64,000 nucleotides of DNA from Rhizobium sp. 007 (GCF_015353075.1 NZ_CP064187.1:1798001-1862000), one strand, 5' to 3'; counted from the first letter of the stretch, positions 10,280 to 19,981 are shown. Made by a program: numbers and translations. The notes: generated by a model from the sequence alone, not told the origin.

Positions 10280-10300
10280 CGCCGGGATCACTGCCCGGCG
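10280..10300 (-). promoter_or_regulatory. Leader hairpin of DAHP synthase gene
   Basis: CGCCGGG (10280-10286) pairs with CCCGGCG (10294-10300) around a 7-nt loop, about 10 nt upstream of the Shine-Dalgarno of the DAHP synthase gene. No U-tract follows it, so it is not a terminator. Role unproven; it could shape access to the ribosome site. Confidence 0.45.
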
Positions 10301-10568
10301 CCTGTCGTCCACAATAACGGCGGCTTATAAACCTTTAGCATCCGCTTGCCTAGCGCCGTTCGACACGTTCTGAGCGGGTCGCTAAGCCTGCCGCGCTTAT
10401 AAGGGAAGCCTCTGATGCGCCTTCAATCCCGCCCTCCGATTTACGCTAAATATACCATGAATTTTGGGGGGTAATTCAGCTATCTGTGTCAAACCCGAAT
10501 CTGAAACTGCACGCCATGACGGGCGCGCTTTGTCTTCGCCGATGATCGGCCCGATCCTGGGGAATGGT
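10301..10568. promoter_or_regulatory. Divergent promoter region
   Basis: Non-coding region between the divergent DAHP synthase and TadG-like genes. It contains two TTATAA elements (near 10325 and 10397) in minus-strand orientation and an AT-rich patch near 10440-10480 on the TadG side. I could not assign exact -35/-10 pairs. Confidence 0.4.
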
Positions 10569-11897
10569 ATGAAGAAGCTGGCGCGCCGTTTTTCGGCTGA
10601 CCGTTCGGGAAACTTTGGAATAATGACAGCATTGCTGGCCGTGCCGGTCCTCGGCGCGGCGGGCATGGCAGTCGATTTTGCCCACGCGCTCAGCCTCAGG
10701 ACCCAGCTCTATGCAGCAGCGGACGCAGCGGCCGTCGGTTCGGTCTCGGAAAAATCGGATGCCGTGACCGCGGCCATGGCGATGAAAGGCGACGGCAGCA
10801 TTTCGCTCGGCAAGGCCGATGCACAAAAGCTCTTCTTCGCCCAGATGTCCGGAGAACTTTCGGACATCCCCGTCGACCTCGACATCGATGTCGCGAAGAC
10901 GACCAACAAGCTGAACTCGACTGTCACCTTCAGTGCCACCGTCCCGACTGCATTCATGCAGATTCTTGGCAAGAACAGCATTGCAATTTCAGGCACGGCG
11001 ACCGCGGAATATCAGACCGCTTCGTTCATGGATTTCTACATCCTGCTCGACAACACGCCCTCCATGGGCGTCGGAGCGACGCCAGAGGATGTCGCACTTC
11101 TGAGAAATGCGACCAAGAATGGCAACAAGGAGGGCAAGGACAAGGATTGCGCCTTCGCCTGCCATATCGTTTCGGAGAGCGGCGTTGAGGATAAGGAAAG
11201 CTATTTCTATCTCGCCCGCAGCATCGGCGCGACCATCCGCATCGACGTCGTCGCCAAGGCGACCGAGGCTCTCATGACGACGGCCAAGAAATCGCAGGTG
11301 GCTCCGGCACAGTATCAGATGGCCGCCTACACGTTTGGCAAAAAGTCATCTGACGCCAATCTCTACACCGTTTCGGAATTGACTGACGATCTCACCGCAG
11401 TTGGTGAAGCGACGAAGAACATCACGCTGATGAGCATTCCGAGCCACAACACGCCCAACAACCAGACAAGCTATGACAACGTGCTAACTTCAATCGAAAA
11501 GAAGATCCCCACGGGCGGCAGCGGAATGACCAAGACGGATCGCGAGAAAATCCTGTTCTTCGTTGCCGATGGCGTCGGAGATAGCATTAAGCCAACTACC
11601 TGCACAAAGCGGCTCAATGGCGGCAAACGTTGCATGGAGCCGATCGACACGAGCTACTGCCAAAAGCTCAAGGACAAGAATGTCAAGATCGCCATCCTAT
11701 ATACGACATATCTGCCGCTTCCCGAAAATAGTTTCTATAGAGATTGGATCGCGCCTTTCCAGTCCGAAATTCCGCAGAAGATGAAGGAATGCGCCTCCCC
11801 GGGCCTCTATTTCGAAGTGACGCCGACGGAGGGCATTTCGGACGCCATGAATGCCCTCTTCTTGAAGGTCATTCATAGGCCACGGCTGACCGGCTGA
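10569..11897 (+). CDS. TadG-like pilus-assembly protein with vWA domain
   Basis: A 442-residue protein. Residues 1-60 carry the TadE/TadG entry motif: FSADRSGNFGIMTALLAVPV, then a membrane segment and AVDFAHALSLRTQLYAAADAA. After about residue 150 the sequence turns into a von Willebrand A-like domain starting DFYILLDNTPSMGVGAT, a MIDAS-type metal site with Thr in place of the usual first Ser. Paired cysteines (CAFAC; CTKRL to GKRCM) suggest an extracytoplasmic, disulfide-bonded domain. TadG proteins assist Flp pilus assembly or surface attachment. No tad genes are nearby, so this is an orphan. ATG 10569 is chosen at the conserved start behind GGGGAA. Confidence 0.85.
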   Translation: MKKLARRFSADRSGNFGIMTALLAVPVLGAAGMAVDFAHALSLRTQLYAAADAAAVGSVSEKSDAVTAAMAMKGDGSISLGKADAQKLFFAQMSGELSDIPVDLDIDVAKTTNKLNSTVTFSATVPTAFMQILGKNSIAISGTATAEYQTASFMDFYILLDNTPSMGVGATPEDVALLRNATKNGNKEGKDKDCAFACHIVSESGVEDKESYFYLARSIGATIRIDVVAKATEALMTTAKKSQVAPAQYQMAAYTFGKKSSDANLYTVSELTDDLTAVGEATKNITLMSIPSHNTPNNQTSYDNVLTSIEKKIPTGGSGMTKTDREKILFFVADGVGDSIKPTTCTKRLNGGKRCMEPIDTSYCQKLKDKNVKIAILYTTYLPLPENSFYRDWIAPFQSEIPQKMKECASPGLYFEVTPTEGISDAMNALFLKVIHRPRLTG

Positions 11898-11925
11898 GAG
11901 CCGCAGTCCGCCAATTGGCTCTGCC

Positions 11926-13311
11926 TCAAACCCGCTCCCCATCCCGAATTCGATAGCTCGGCACATACATCGTCACGAGCTCTTCCGCCGCCGTCGGGTG
12001 CACTGCCATGGTGCGGTCGAAATCCTCCTTGGTGCACCCCGCCTTCAGCGTGATCCCGAGAATCTGCGCCATCTCGCCGGCGTCGTGCCCGAGGATATGG
12101 GCGCCGACGACCTTGCGGCTTTCTGCATCGACGATCAGCTTCATCAGCATCTTTTCGGAACGGCCGGAAAGCGTCGCCTTGAGCGGCCGGAACTGCGCCC
12201 GGTAGACCTCGAGCTCCCTGTAGCGTTTCGCCGCCTCCTCTTCCGAAAGGCCGACCGTGCCGATCTCGGGCTGGGAGAAGACAGCTGTTGCGATCTGCTC
12301 GTGATCCGGCTTCGTCGGATTGTTCTTGTATTCCGTCTCGATGAAGCACATCGCCTCGTGGATCGCGACCGGCGTGAGCTGTACCCTGTCGGTGACATCG
12401 CCGAGCGCGTAGATGTTGTCGGCGCTCGTCCGCGAATATTCGTCGACGACGATCGCGCCGCGCTCGTTCGTTTTCACACCTGCCGCCTCAAGCCCAAGCC
12501 CGTCGGTATTCGGATCGCGTCCGAGCGCGAGCAACACGGCGCCGGCATTCAGCGTGCCATTATTCAAGGTCTCGACGGCAAGCCCTTGCTCGCCCTTCGA
12601 CACCATTTCCAGGGTGTCGCGGCACAGGATGCGGATACCCTTGGCAACCATTGCCTCATGCAGGCCGCGGCGCAGATCCTGGTCGAAGCGCGAGAGGATT
12701 TCCGCCCCGCGGTAGACCAGCGTCGTCTCGACGCCCAGTCCATGGAAGATATTGGCAAATTCCACCGCAATATAGCCGCCGCCCGCAATCACGATCGCCT
12801 TCGGCAGGTCTTCGAGATGGAACGCCTCGTTGGAGGACATGCAAAGCTCGTGCCCCGGAAGGGCCGCATGCGGGTTCGGCCGGCCGCCGGTCGCAATGAC
12901 GATGGTCTTAGCCGTCACGGTCTCACCGGTCTTCACCAGCCGGATCGTATGCGCATCGACAAGCTCGGCGCGCGTCTCGAGGATTTCCGCATTCGCGCCG
13001 GAAAGCCCCTTCTTATAGAGCCCCTCCAGCCGCGCGATTTCGGCGTCCTTGGCAGCGATCAGCTTCTTCCAGTCGAAAGAGCTTTCCCCGACCGTCCAGC
13101 CGAAGCCGGCGGCATCCTCGAAATGCTCCTGATATTGCGACGCATAGACGAACAACTTCTTGGGCACGCAGCCGCGGATGACGCAGGTGCCGCCGTAGCG
13201 GTATTCCTCTGCAATCGCGACCTTCTTGCCGAGCGACGCGGCAACGCGCGCGCTTCTCACGCCCCCCGAACCGCCGCCGATGACGAAGAGGTCGTAATCA
13301 TAGGAAGACAT
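11926..13311 (-). CDS. gor: Glutathione-disulfide reductase
   Basis: A 461-residue FAD flavoprotein that regenerates reduced glutathione with NADPH. The N-terminal FAD-binding motif is VIGGGSGGVRSARVAA; the redox-active disulfide is in GGTCVIRGCVPKK (Cys43 and Cys48). The NADPH Rossmann motif is IVIAGGGYIAVEFANIFHGL, FAD contact is NIYALGDVTDRVQLTPVA, and the acid-base catalytic His is in MAVHPTAAEE near the C-terminus. ATG 13311 fits family length; an upstream in-frame start at 13380 lies over the neighbouring terminator. It follows the DUF2059 gene in the same direction, separated from it by a terminator. Confidence 0.96.
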   Translation of the reverse strand: MSSYDYDLFVIGGGSGGVRSARVAASLGKKVAIAEEYRYGGTCVIRGCVPKKLFVYASQYQEHFEDAAGFGWTVGESSFDWKKLIAAKDAEIARLEGLYKKGLSGANAEILETRAELVDAHTIRLVKTGETVTAKTIVIATGGRPNPHAALPGHELCMSSNEAFHLEDLPKAIVIAGGGYIAVEFANIFHGLGVETTLVYRGAEILSRFDQDLRRGLHEAMVAKGIRILCRDTLEMVSKGEQGLAVETLNNGTLNAGAVLLALGRDPNTDGLGLEAAGVKTNERGAIVVDEYSRTSADNIYALGDVTDRVQLTPVAIHEAMCFIETEYKNNPTKPDHEQIATAVFSQPEIGTVGLSEEEAAKRYRELEVYRAQFRPLKATLSGRSEKMLMKLIVDAESRKVVGAHILGHDAGEMAQILGITLKAGCTKEDFDRTMAVHPTAAEELVTMYVPSYRIRDGERV

Positions 13312-13372
13312 GGACGGGTGCTCCGTTAGGAATCGGCAGGAATGGTTCGACGGATATAGTATCTGTGCCTGC

Positions 13373-13403
13373 AAAAACAAAAGCCCGGACGATGCCGGGC
13401 TCT
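13373..13403 (-). terminator. Rho-independent terminator of DUF2059 gene
   Basis: Minus-strand hairpin AGCCCGG / CCGGGCT (arms at 13401-13395 and 13388-13382, 6-nt loop) followed by TTTTGTTTTTGC. It lies 20 bp after the DUF2059 stop and separates that gene from gor. Confidence 0.88.
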
Positions 13404-13422
13404 TGCGATCACATCAGCCGTG

Positions 13423-14004
13423 TCAGGGCTTTGCATCAGGAGCAGGAGCAGGCGCACCTGCCGGCTTGTCGCCAGCCGGCGGAGTTTCCGGCACAGGCTC
13501 TACCTTGATGACCTTGCTGAGTTCCGTATTGGCATTCTTCTGGAGATCGCGGGCAATGCCCTGCGCCCAGATATCGGCTGCCCTGTTTGTTTCCCGCGAA
13601 GCGATGGGGCCGTCCTTCAGAAGCTTCTTGCCGACCGGCGAGTTGTAGAAGTCGGCGATGGCCTTCAGCTCTTCGACCGTGAATGCCTTCGCATAGTTCG
13701 CTGCCGCTTCCTTCTCGAGATCGGAGCGGCGCGGTGCGAGCGCCAGAGCCTGCGCGTCGACCGTGGCGCTGATCACGTCTTCGTAGTTCGGCGAATCCTG
13801 AATGAGGCCGGCCTTCAGGCGTTCGGCGAGGCCGGGCAGGATATTGTCGAACTGCGCCGTTGCGCCGATGGCGGCAACGGCTGCACGCGCGGCCTTCAAC
13901 TGCTCGTCTGAAATTTCCTGCGCCTGCGCAGCTGAGCCGAAAGCGATGCCGGAGAGAATAACCGTCGCGGCGGCAAAACGGCCAAGACCTGCAAATTTCT
14001 TCAT
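13423..14004 (-). CDS. DUF2059 secreted protein
   Basis: A 193-residue exported protein. Residues 1-28 form a Sec signal peptide (MKKFAGLGRFAAATVILSGI, then GSAAQAQ). The core has the DUF2059 pattern: helix-rich sequence with YAKAFTVEELKAIADFYNSP and GKKLLKDGP. The C-terminus is a proline-alanine tail (PAGDKPAGAPAPAPDAKP). DUF2059 proteins are periplasmic with no assigned biochemistry. The gene starts 17 bp after rpiA ends, so the two are probably one operon (rpiA-DUF2059), closed by the terminator at 13373-13403. Confidence 0.85.
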   Translation of the reverse strand: MKKFAGLGRFAAATVILSGIAFGSAAQAQEISDEQLKAARAAVAAIGATAQFDNILPGLAERLKAGLIQDSPNYEDVISATVDAQALALAPRRSDLEKEAAANYAKAFTVEELKAIADFYNSPVGKKLLKDGPIASRETNRAADIWAQGIARDLQKNANTELSKVIKVEPVPETPPAGDKPAGAPAPAPDAKP

Positions 14005-14021
14005 GAGTTTCTGTGCTCCTG

Positions 14022-14720
14022 TTATCTGTTCGCCTGCAGCGTGCGCGCACCCGCTGGACCCGCGATGATCGCAAGTGACGCCATATTGAGAAAAAGCCCG
14101 TGCTCAACGACGCCGGGTATCGAATTCAGCTCGCTCGAAAGCGCGTCTGCATCAGGAATGCGGCCAAAAGATGCGTCGATGATGTAGTGGCCGCCGTCCG
14201 TGGTAAATTCTCCGTCACCGGATTGGCGAAGTGTCAGGCTGCCGGTCAGACCGAGCCTGGCAGCCTTCCTTTCGATCGCGATCCGTGTGGAAACGAGACC
14301 GAATGGATTGACTTCGATCGGCAGCGGAAACCGGCCGAGCGTCTCGACCAGCTTGCTCTCGTCGGCAATCACGATCACGCGGTCTGAAGCCGCCGCGACG
14401 ATCTTTTCGCGCAGCAACGCCCCGCCGCCGCCCTTGACCAGGCGCAGGCTCGCATCGATTTCGTCGGCGCCGTCGACCGTCAGGTCGAGTTCCGGGAGTT
14501 CATCGAGAGATTTCAGCGGTACGCCGAGCTCGACGCAAAGCCGCGCCGTGCGCTCCGACGTCGGAACACCCTCGACCCTGAAGCCACCGGCAACCTTCTC
14601 CGCTAGCAGGCGAACGAACTCCTCTGCCGTACTTCCCGTCCCGATCCCGAGGCGCATTCCGCTCTCGACGTGGGTAAGAGCCGCCTCGGCGGCCTTGATC
14701 TTCATTTCGCGGGCGTCCAT
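14022..14720 (-). CDS. rpiA: Ribose-5-phosphate isomerase A
   Basis: A 232-residue enzyme that interconverts ribose 5-phosphate and ribulose 5-phosphate in the pentose phosphate pathway. The family motifs are all present: [16 protein letters not shown] (phosphate binding), [27 protein letters not shown] with the catalytic residues, and [16 protein letters not shown] 14720 matches the conserved start; the frame stays open upstream but gives unlikely sequence. It is divergent from gph, which starts at 14915. Confidence 0.96.
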   Translation of the reverse strand: MDAREMKIKAAEAALTHVESGMRLGIGTGSTAEEFVRLLAEKVAGGFRVEGVPTSERTARLCVELGVPLKSLDELPELDLTVDGADEIDASLRLVKGGGGALLREKIVAAASDRVIVIADESKLVETLGRFPLPIEVNPFGLVSTRIAIERKAARLGLTGSLTLRQSGDGEFTTDGGHYIIDASFGRIPDADALSSELNSIPGVVEHGLFLNMASLAIIAGPAGARTLQANR

Positions 14721-14914
14721 GCGCCGCCTACTCCGGTTGTTTCGTTGGATGTGCTGTTTACACGGCTCGTATGGCAAACGAAAGCCAAAATAATAGCAGG
14801 AAACCGAAATGCGAAAGCATCGCGCTGCGGCGTTACGGCCATAGTCTTGGCGTTGCTTTTTCAATGCCCATCACCTACTCCGGGAAGACCGGATTTCATG
14901 AAGAGGCAATTTCC

Positions 14915-15622
14915 TTGACCCCTGCTCTTGTCGTATTCGATCTCGACGGCACGCTGCTCGATACCCACGCCGATCTCGTCGAGAGCCTGAATCTCACGAT
15001 CGCCGCGCTCGATCTCGCGCCCGTGACTTATGCCGATCTGACCCATCTCGTGGGCCACGGTGCCAAGGTGATGATCGAGCGCGCCTGCACGCTGCGCGGC
15101 CACCCGCTTTCGGAAACCGAGCTGCCGCCGCTGCTGGAACGCTTCATCGCCCATTACACCGATACGATGCCCGGTCATACACAGCCATATCCCGGCCTGA
15201 TCGCTGCCATGGATACTTTAAAAATCAAGGGATACAAGCTCGCCGTCTGCACCAACAAGCTGGAATCGCTGACGCTGACGCTTCTGCGAAAACTCCACCT
15301 CACCGGTTATTTCGACGCCATCACCGGCGGCGACACCTTTCCGGTCCGCAAACCCGATGCGCAGCACCTGACCGGCACGATCGAACGCGCCGGCGGCATA
15401 CTGGCACGCAGCATCATGATCGGCGACAGCCTCAACGACATCGCCGTCGCTAGAAACGCCAACGTTCCATCGATCGCCGTCCCCTTCGGCTATTCCGACG
15501 TGCCGGTCGAAACGCTGCGCCCGGACCGGATCATCCTGCATTATGACGAACTGACGCCCGAACTCGTCGAAACCGTCATCCGCAATTTTGCGCGGTCGAA
15601 CGCGGTGGCTGCTTCTCGCTGA
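14915..15622 (+). CDS. gph: Phosphoglycolate phosphatase (HAD family)
   Basis: A 235-residue HAD-superfamily phosphatase. Motif I is VVFDLDGTLLDTHADLVES (nucleophile Asp9), motif II VCTNK, motif III with KPDAQHL and motif IV IGDSLNDIAVARNA. The cap region resembles Gph, which removes 2-phosphoglycolate formed during DNA repair or oxygenase side reactions. I choose TTG 14915 as start because AAGAGG lies 8 nt upstream and it begins just ahead of the conserved motif; ATG 14864 is an in-frame alternative that adds 17 residues. Divergent from rpiA; specificity among HAD phosphatases is inferred. Confidence 0.85.
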   Translation: MTPALVVFDLDGTLLDTHADLVESLNLTIAALDLAPVTYADLTHLVGHGAKVMIERACTLRGHPLSETELPPLLERFIAHYTDTMPGHTQPYPGLIAAMDTLKIKGYKLAVCTNKLESLTLTLLRKLHLTGYFDAITGGDTFPVRKPDAQHLTGTIERAGGILARSIMIGDSLNDIAVARNANVPSIAVPFGYSDVPVETLRPDRIILHYDELTPELVETVIRNFARSNAVAASR

Positions 15623-15631
15623 AATTCCCGA

Positions 15632-16216
15632 TCAAGCGCGCGGCAAACTCATTTGGACCGCGGCTCCAATATATGGCGAATTATTCGAACTTCCTCTCGC
15701 TCGCGCTCTCAAATATGAATGCCTTTGACACGTTGCTTGCAGGACGGTCAACGACCCGGAGCCGGGTCGGCCAGTATAGTGGCGCTTGGACCGCGATGTC
15801 GGTGGCAATGGCGAGAAAGGTTCACGCAACGCAATGAGGAATGGGCCAGGTGGCATATCCTTGGGTTCGGAAAATGTAGAATTATCCCAAGTCACGGTTA
15901 GGTTTTCCGGCGCCGCGCCGCGCAATACTTCGTCGACCAAAACGTCGAAACGCGCATAGTCAGTCAAGAAACCAGTGATATCCCCAAGGGTCTTCCGCAT
16001 ATCGGGAAAACGGGCTAGCGTCTTTTGGTGCCGCTCTCGCACGACTGGATCAAGAACGACCTCGTAGCTGGAAATTCTGCCGATAATCACTACGTCGGCG
16101 AATTCAACATCGTGAAGGTCGATGGCGGCTTGCATCTTACATGCGCTGGCTGATCCGCCCGTAAGCATTGCGCCAAGATTCAGGAAGGCAACAGGCCAAA
16201 AGCCCCGCGTCCTCAT
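15632..16216 (-). CDS. Unknown secreted protein
   Basis: A 194-residue protein I do not recognise. ATG 16216 is favoured because it opens a plausible signal peptide (MRTRGFWPVAFLNLGAMLTG, then GSASACK); ATG 16303 is an in-frame alternative. Residues 30-110 look folded, with a HDVEFADVVIIGRISSYEVV strand-rich stretch and ARFDVLVDEVLRGAAPENLT, which resembles small beta-sandwich repeats of periplasmic proteins. The last 60 residues are basic and low in predicted structure. It is convergent with gph (9 bp apart) and lies downstream of the L,D-transpeptidase in the same direction with a 103-bp gap. Confidence 0.5.
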   Translation of the reverse strand: MRTRGFWPVAFLNLGAMLTGGSASACKMQAAIDLHDVEFADVVIIGRISSYEVVLDPVVRERHQKTLARFPDMRKTLGDITGFLTDYARFDVLVDEVLRGAAPENLTVTWDNSTFSEPKDMPPGPFLIALREPFSPLPPTSRSKRHYTGRPGSGSLTVLQATCQRHSYLRARARGSSNNSPYIGAAVQMSLPRA

Positions 16217-16319
16217 CCTCCGCTTCGGAATCACCGCAGCCCTGCTCTCGGATCCGGCACTAGCATTTGCGCTGGCGGCGATCCCGAAGACCGCCGCCCC
16301 CATTTCGGATCGAAAACAA

Positions 16320-18182
16320 TCAGATCTGAGCGTCCCGCGCCTTCGTCGTCGCCTCGAATGCCTTCTCGACATAAGCATCGCGGCCATAGACATCGTCGAA
16401 ATATTCCACGACGCCCTCCTTGTTCGGCCATGCCGTGAAGTAGGACACGTAGACCGGAATTTTCTGCGGAACCGAGACCGCCTTGTTCTCGCCAGCAGCG
16501 ATCTGCCTTGCCACATCGGCGACGCTCGTGTTGAGCACGGCCGCAGCCATCGCGCGCGGATCGGCAAGACGCACGCAGCCATGGCTCAGCGCCCGCATGT
16601 CGCGCTTGAAGAAGCTCTTCGACGGCGTGTCGTGCATGTAGATCGCATGGCTGTTCGGGAACAGTATCTTCAATTCGCCCAAGGCATTGTCGCCGCTCGG
16701 CGGTTGGCGCACGGAGACATTGGAGGTCGAACCGTACCAATCGACACTGGAAGACGGAACCGCATGGCCGTTGATCGCCACTTCATAGCCGAGGCGGTCG
16801 AGATAATTCGGGTCGGCGCGCAGCTTCGGCAGCATCTCGTTGATGATGATCGACTGCGGAACGCCCCAGAACGGATTGAACTCGACGGTCTCGATCTCGT
16901 CCTGGAAGAAATAGGTCTGGTTGGACTTCTGGCCGACCACGACGCGCATCGACAACTGTTCCTTGTTGTCGTTGTGGTAGTAAACCATAAAGGCCGGCTG
17001 GTTGATGAAGACGTAGCGCGAGCCGAGATCTTCCGGCAGCCAGCGCGCCTCCTCCATCGCGACGGTGAGCTTCTCGATCTTCGAAGCGTTGCTGTCGCCG
17101 CCGATCATGATGCGGACGGTCGCCTGGCCGATTACGCCGTCCGGCTTCAGATTGTGTTCCTTCTGGAAACCCTCGACCAGCGAAACCAGCTCGGGCGAGT
17201 AGACGAAGCCGCCGCTATAGGCGGCGAGCGTTGCCGCATGCTGCGCCTTCAGCGCTTCCGAGCCGTGCTTGCCGATGGCCTTGACGATATTGGCGACTTC
17301 CGGCGAGCTGTCGCCCGGGCGCAGCAGCCGATCGAGCGAGATCGTGATGGGCTCGTCGCCAGCCGTCTCGGCCCTGAGCTTGGCGAGTTCCTCCTTGAGT
17401 GCTGCGAATTGCGGGCCGTCGGGCGTGCGGCTAGTCAGATAGGCGCCGATATCCGGGCTCATGCGTGCAAGCTTCAGAACCGGACCGAGGTTGACCTGCT
17501 TGCGCCTGAAATCGTGGTAGCCCGAAATCTTGTTCGGATCGATGCGTCCGCGCACCGTATCCTGGACATAGGCGAGCACCTTCGAGGAAAGCTGCAGCTC
17601 GAACTGCGTAAGAGCGCGGTCGCGGGCGGCCGGATCCGGATTGGCCGGGTCGACGGCCGGCAGGTCGACGGCGTAGTCGGCCGGGTCGAGGCCGACGGAA
17701 CCGACACCGGAAAGGAAACTCATCGCCGCCTTGGCACGATCGTTGATCTCTGCGCCGGTCAGCCAGACAAAGGGGTTCTTGGAGCTGCCGTAATAGGCTT
17801 CGAGAGCCTTTGCGACATTTACGTCGGCGCGAACCTTCGCTTCGGCGAGGAACTGGCGTTCGACGACGACCGGCGCCATGGCCGCTTCACCGGACGCAGA
17901 CGCGATCGCGCCCGTCACCGTCGGCTCGGCAAACTTGGCGATATTGACGAAGCGCATCGCGTCCGGCTTGTAGGTATAGTAGCGCGGACCGCTGACCTTC
18001 GGTAGCGGCATGGCCGGCATTTCGCCGAACTCGCCTGGATTGGCGGGATTGATGATCGGGGTCCGCTCGCGGTGGCCGCGGATCATGTCCATCAGCGTAT
18101 AAGCATGCGCCGGCGCGGCCATCGCCGCAAATCCGCAGGAAAGTGCCAGTGCGGAGACCGCACCCTTGAAAAACGATGTCAT
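16320..18182 (-). CDS. L,D-transpeptidase (YcbB/LdtD-like)
   Basis: A 620-residue periplasmic enzyme that makes 3-3 peptidoglycan cross-links or attaches proteins to peptidoglycan; 3-3 links are abundant in rhizobial walls. From ATG 18182 there is a signal peptide (MTSFFKGAVSALALSCGFAA, then MAAPAHA). The middle carries a peptidoglycan-binding-like helix set around LVEGFQKEHNLKPDGVIGQATV. The YkuD catalytic domain follows, with HAIYMHDTPSKSFF and the active-site SHGCVRLADP, nucleophile Cys536. ATG 18245 is a possible earlier start but would bury the signal peptide. Transcribed alone towards the unknown secreted protein. Confidence 0.92.
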   Translation of the reverse strand: MTSFFKGAVSALALSCGFAAMAAPAHAYTLMDMIRGHRERTPIINPANPGEFGEMPAMPLPKVSGPRYYTYKPDAMRFVNIAKFAEPTVTGAIASASGEAAMAPVVVERQFLAEAKVRADVNVAKALEAYYGSSKNPFVWLTGAEINDRAKAAMSFLSGVGSVGLDPADYAVDLPAVDPANPDPAARDRALTQFELQLSSKVLAYVQDTVRGRIDPNKISGYHDFRRKQVNLGPVLKLARMSPDIGAYLTSRTPDGPQFAALKEELAKLRAETAGDEPITISLDRLLRPGDSSPEVANIVKAIGKHGSEALKAQHAATLAAYSGGFVYSPELVSLVEGFQKEHNLKPDGVIGQATVRIMIGGDSNASKIEKLTVAMEEARWLPEDLGSRYVFINQPAFMVYYHNDNKEQLSMRVVVGQKSNQTYFFQDEIETVEFNPFWGVPQSIIINEMLPKLRADPNYLDRLGYEVAINGHAVPSSSVDWYGSTSNVSVRQPPSGDNALGELKILFPNSHAIYMHDTPSKSFFKRDMRALSHGCVRLADPRAMAAAVLNTSVADVARQIAAGENKAVSVPQKIPVYVSYFTAWPNKEGVVEYFDDVYGRDAYVEKAFEATTKARDAQI

Positions 18183-18583
18183 GCTTTTTTCCAGTCCCAG
18201 TATCACGCTGTCCTTGGCATGGGCAAAGCCCATTTCAAAATTCATATAGTCTGGCTTTCCCGGTCCATTGGCAGAAACCGGCTCCGAGCGCCAGAAGCAC
18301 CGGCACGACTTGTGTGACGCCGTCAAAGCGTGCCGCCGGCAAGCAGTTCACACAAAATTATGAAATTATTAGTTAATTTTTTACCGAATTTCGCGCGATT
18401 GCCACAGTGGTCAAACGCGCCCTCCGGGCATAAAGTTTCAAGCGTGTCCTAAAAACCACGAAGAACACCTAAAACATGAATAATGCTCTCATATTTCGTC
18501 TCCGGCCCGGTTTTCTTGAGGTCCGTTCGGACCTATAAGACCGACCTGAAACGAACGCGCTTCGGCGCACGCGACAGGAAGGC
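18183..18583. promoter_or_regulatory. AT-rich divergent promoter region
   Basis: A 401-bp gap between the divergent L,D-transpeptidase and fumC genes. The stretch 18350-18395 is strikingly AT-rich for this genome (for example TTATTAGTTAATTTTTTACC) and probably holds promoters. I find no open frame that looks coding and no riboswitch. Confidence 0.4.
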
Positions 18584-19981
18584 ATGGCTATGACCTCGAC
18601 CCGTACCGAAACAGATACCTTTGGCCCGATCGACGTGGCGGGCGACCGATATTGGGGCGCCCAGGCGCAGCGCTCGCTCGGCAATTTCAAGATCGGTTGG
18701 GAAAAGCAGCCGCTGTCGATCGTGCGCGCCCTCGGCATCGTCAAGCAGGCAGCCGCCAGGGTGAACATGGAACTCGGCCAGCTCGATCAGGCAATCGGCA
18801 AGGCGATCGTCGACGCCGCTCAAGAAGTCATCGACGGCAAGCTCAACGAGCATTTCCCGCTCGTCGTCTGGCAGACAGGTTCGGGCACGCAGTCGAACAT
18901 GAACGCCAACGAGGTGATCTCCAATCGGGCGATCGAAATGCTCGGCGGCGTCATGGGGTCCAAGAAACCGGTGCATCCGAACGACCACGTCAACATGAGC
19001 CAGTCTTCGAACGATACATACCCGACGGCCATGCACATCGCCTGCGCCGAGCAGATCGCCCACCACCTGCTACCGGCCCTGAAGCACCTGCATGCGGCCC
19101 TCGACATGAAGGTCGTCGAGTTCAACCACATCATCAAAATCGGCCGCACGCATACCCAAGACGCGACGCCGCTGACGCTCGGGCAGGAATTCTCCGGCTA
19201 TGCGGCACAGGTCGGCTCCGCCATCAAGCGCATCGAGATGACGCTTCCCGGCCTTTGCGAACTGGCGCAGGGCGGCACCGCCGTCGGCACGGGGCTGAAC
19301 GCGCCGGCCGGCTTTGCGGAAAAGGTGGCGGAGGAGATCGCGAAGATTTCCGAGATGCCGTTTGTCACCGCGCCAAACAAGTTCGAGGCGCTTGCCTCGC
19401 ATGACAGCATGGTTTTCAGCCACGGCGCCATCAATGCCGCAGCAGCCGCCCTCTTCAAGATCGCCAACGACATCCGCTTGCTCGGCTCCGGCCCACGTGC
19501 CGGCCTCGGCGAGCTGTCGCTGCCGGAAAACGAACCGGGCTCGTCGATCATGCCAGGCAAGGTCAACCCGACGCAGTGCGAGGCTCTGACGCAGGTCTGC
19601 GCCCACGTCTTCGGCAATCACGCCGCCCTCACCTTCGCAGGCAGCCAGGGCCATTTCGAGCTCAACGTCTATAACCCGATGATGGCCTATAATTTCCTGC
19701 AGTCCGTCCAGCTTCTCGGCGATGCGGCTATTTCCTTCACTGACAATTGTGTCGTCGGCATCGAGGCCCGCGAAGACAATATCAAGGCCGGCCTGGAGCG
19801 TTCGCTGATGCTCGTCACCGCGCTTGCCCCGACGATCGGCTACGACAACGCCGCCAAGATCGCCAAGACGGCGCACAAGAACGGCACGACGTTGAAGGAA
19901 GAAGCACTCGCAAGCGGGCTCGTCACCTCTGAACAGTACGAGGAGATCGTCCGCCCCGAGCAGATGATCGGCCCGAAATAA
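18584..19981 (+). CDS. fumC: Fumarate hydratase class II
   Basis: A 465-residue iron-free, oxygen-stable fumarase of the TCA cycle that hydrates fumarate to malate. It has the aspartase/fumarase superfamily signature [15 protein letters not shown], plus [32 protein letters not shown] and [19 protein letters not shown]. Length matches FumC. ATG 18584 has AGGAAG at good spacing; ATG 18590 is also possible. It is followed by a bidirectional hairpin. A second, unrelated fumarase is encoded only 755 bp downstream. Confidence 0.96.
   Translation: MAMTSTRTETDTFGPIDVAGDRYWGAQAQRSLGNFKIGWEKQPLSIVRALGIVKQAAARVNMELGQLDQAIGKAIVDAAQEVIDGKLNEHFPLVVWQTGSGTQSNMNANEVISNRAIEMLGGVMGSKKPVHPNDHVNMSQSSNDTYPTAMHIACAEQIAHHLLPALKHLHAALDMKVVEFNHIIKIGRTHTQDATPLTLGQEFSGYAAQVGSAIKRIEMTLPGLCELAQGGTAVGTGLNAPAGFAEKVAEEIAKISEMPFVTAPNKFEALASHDSMVFSHGAINAAAAALFKIANDIRLLGSGPRAGLGELSLPENEPGSSIMPGKVNPTQCEALTQVCAHVFGNHAALTFAGSQGHFELNVYNPMMAYNFLQSVQLLGDAAISFTDNCVVGIEAREDNIKAGLERSLMLVTALAPTIGYDNAAKIAKTAHKNGTTLKEEALASGLVTSEQYEEIVRPEQMIGPK

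Noticed and set aside
8994..10373. Open frame opposite the DAHP synthase gene
   Set aside because: Antisense shadow; the minus strand encodes a complete class II DAHP synthase with a ribosome site and terminator.
11998..13329. Open frame opposite gor
   Set aside because: Antisense shadow of a complete glutathione reductase; no independent motif.
16122..18005. Long open frame on the plus strand opposite the L,D-transpeptidase gene (about 627 codons)
   Set aside because: It is the antisense shadow of a clearly coding gene in GC-rich DNA; its translation is arginine- and leucine-rich with no motif.
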